Source: Piper betle
Lineage: Eukaryota > Streptophyta > Magnoliopsida > Piperales > Piperaceae
Assembly: GCA_033002965.1 (NCBI GenBank)
Contig: JAURVB010010404.1
Location: forward strand, 1 to 64,000
Length of the DNA stretch: 64,000 nt
Reading direction: 5' to 3'
In this document: positions 61,906 to 64,000 of the stretch, in pieces
How the letters are laid out: each line of letters starts with the position of its first letter
Position numbering within the stretch: position 1 is the first letter of the stretch
Position numbers and translations under genes: made by a program
The notes under the pieces: model-generated
What the model saw: the letters and a program-made list of their open reading frames with translations, nothing else
What the model was told of the DNA's origin: nothing
The model's database searches: none

Positions 61906-64000
61906 CCAGAATCCTCTCCCCCAGCCCTCATTGCCCAATCACCACCCTTGCAGCTCGCCGCTCGGTGTTGCAGCCCCGTCTAATGCTGCTGTCCAGAATC
62001 GGCAGGTGAGAGGGCAGTTTCTTAATAAAAACTTGACTCTCTCCTGACTTGTAATATTACAAAATACATCACAAAAAATATGAAAAATTGAATAAAATAT
62101 CATAAAATAAAATAATCTATTAGAACTCGATTATTTTATTTTATCTTATTTTAATGTATTTTTTATATTTTTCAGGATGTATTTCGTATTATTGACTCGA
62201 CTCGGGAGCTGAGTCAAATTTTTATTATGAAATATTTTATTTTTAAATTTTTTTCACAATTTATTTCGTAATATTAAAAACTTGATTCGAGTCCGGAGCG
62301 AGTCAAGTTTTTATTACAAAATTATTTTATTTTTTAAAAAATTATTTCTTAATAAAAACCTAACTCTAGTTGAGAGTGGGCCAAGTTTTTATTACAAAAT
62401 TATTTTTTAAAAATTTATTTCATGTAATATTGACTCGAGTTAGGAGCGAGTTAAGTTTTTATTACGAAATTCTCATCGCCTTTTCCTTCCCCTGCCCCCT
62501 CTGTTTTGTCGTGCCACCATCGGCGACGGCGGTCGTTGAGGCAAACGGGCGGCAGCGGAAAACGTGTGAGCTAGATGGGAAGGGGAGGGGCGGGGGGATA
62601 ACGACGCCCGGGGTGGCCGCGGCTGCGGGCAGGGGACAGGGGCGAGGGTCATGATTCAAGCGGGGAAGGGCGCAGGGGGAGGGGGGGGGGGGGAGGGGGG
62701 AGGGCAGGGGAATGCATGGGAGGGCCGCAGCTATAAGGCTAGGGACAAGCCGCGATGGCGGACGGGGGGAGGGGGCCGCGGCAGGCAAGGGCAGGGGCGG
62801 GTAGGTCACCAAGGAGGGGGAGATGAAGATTGACAGGTGCTAGATTAAATCTAACGACCGTCAATGGTATGTGCTGCCCGTGCGCTGTACAAGAAGTTCT
62901 ATATATATATATATATACATACATGTAGGGGTGGGCATCAGTCAGACAGACATCCAGAATTTCGTCAAAGATTCATCCGACTGAATCATTGTCGGAACTT
63001 GTCCTTTGGGCCCAAACAGTATCCGCGTACAGTCTGAAATCAAATAGAAACCTGAGTACTATTTCTGTCTCTGCCGCCACCCTGCTCGTCGCCTCTGTCG
63101 CTAGGTTACACCCCAGCTGCTGCTACAGACCACCTCTACAGCCGCCTGCAAATTGCCTTTGCCGCCTTGCAAGCCTCCACTGGCCTCCACCACCCTGCGT
63201 GCAGCGAAACCCCTCCCCCACCGCCCTCTGTGCGCCGCGAAACCCCTCCGCTGCCCTCTGCGTGCAGCTTAACTACTCCGCCGCGCTTGCCTCCACCGCC
63301 CTGGGCCGCCCTCATACGCCCCTGCCCCTCTGCTACCTGCCTGCCCCTCCGCCAGCGCCTGCCTCTGGCGACACGATGACTCGTCGGTGGCTGGTGGTGG
63401 TCGAGATGTCACGACTATGGTACGGCTGGGTGGGGCGGCGTTGATCGGTGGCGAGATGGCGACGGCGACAGCGCTAGGGTTTAGGGGGGTTTGGGGGAAA
63501 AGATGATCGGTGGCAAACTTGTAAATGAGACTTGACCAATACTGCACGAGTCAAGAATAATAACTAACTCGGAATAAAATCTTCAAAAAATCCCATAAAA
63601 TAAAATAAACACCACAACATCCAAATGACATGCGGTATAACTAATAATTCTACCCTATAACGCGTCCTAATGTATTATTTGGCCTAAAATAATTTTATTC
63701 GACTCAAAAATACCGGTCGAATCGACCGGTTCGGACTATAAAACCCTGACTTGGGACATGGGTTTTACAGAAGGAACTGGAAGTTATGAAACTATTTATT
63801 TATGGAAGAATATTAAGGGAAATGTCCTAATTTCTAAAGGAAGAAGACAAAAAATATGAGTAATTAACTTTTTGTATTTTTTTCATGTAGGTGAGTTACA
63901 TTGGATGAAGAATTAATTATTAAAATATTTTATCTTTGAAGTTATATGTAATATTGGAGTATATTTTGATGTCAAATGATTATTTTAAAGTTTTTATATA
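61906..64000. other. repeat-rich spacer with GC-rich blocks
   Basis: Several AACTTGACTCGAGT-type words in both orientations (62020-62460) suggest more fragments of the hAT-like family. C/G-rich blocks lie at 62460-62830, with a run of about 14 G near 62680, and at 63060-63480. A TA run lies at 62893-62915. Open frames in these blocks are low-complexity and not called as genes. Confidence 0.45.

Noticed and set aside
62370..63547. Pro/Ala/Gly-rich open frames up to 151 codons
   Set aside because: Low-complexity GC-rich repeat DNA, open in several frames at once.

Overview
This is plant nuclear DNA. Evidence: short exons with GT-AG introns, plant-specific gene families (germin-like, WRKY, MAKR, SLAC/SLAH, reticulon-fused sterol dehydrogenase), a eukaryotic tRNA-Asp, and abundant plant LTR, TRIM, hAT and CACTA-like elements in AT-rich intergenic DNA. 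First exons and WRKY exon 3 are GC-rich against AT-rich introns, which suggests a monocot, probably not a grass (inference). No viral, bacterial or CRISPR content was seen.

Layout. 0.2-3.4 kb: long-LTR remnants with a nested TRIM. 6.0-6.7 kb: germin-like protein gene (minus). 7.7 kb: tRNA-Asp(GTC) (minus). 11.9-15.8 kb: 12-exon 3beta-hydroxysteroid dehydrogenase/decarboxylase-reticulon gene (plus). 16.2-20.2 kb: 8-exon mitochondrial-type glyoxalase II gene (minus), tail to tail with the previous gene. 22.1-23.6 kb: uL18-type ribosomal protein gene split by a 1.04-kb insertion (minus). 26.3-28.3 kb: decayed SLAH2/3-type anion channel pseudogene (plus). 29-33 kb: hAT-like and TRIM-like repeats. 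34.1-34.8 kb: MAKR6-like gene (minus). 35.8-38.4 kb: CACTA-like DNA, a TRIM and an hAT MITE. 40 kb: polygalacturonase fragment (minus). 41.9-47.7 kb: DNA transposon enclosing a 3.2-kb LTR. 51.9-53.3 kb: group III WRKY gene (plus). 56.8-64 kb: hAT-like elements, a Ty3/gypsy pol fragment carrying an intact 466-bp TRIM, an hAT BED-finger fragment and GC-rich minisatellites.

The genes do not form a pathway; they are ordinary single loci among repeats. Two points stand out. First, six independent coding stretches each read as the expected family protein only if one base is added back, mostly in a homopolymer run, which points to indel errors in the sequence rather than to many dead genes. Second, intron 2 of the dehydrogenase-reticulon gene is a minisatellite built from its own 5' splice junction, so it carries several decoy donor sites. 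No wholly new system was found; the oddest locus is the dehydrogenase-reticulon gene, whose assembled frame stays open although part of the reticulon domain is read in a different frame from the family.
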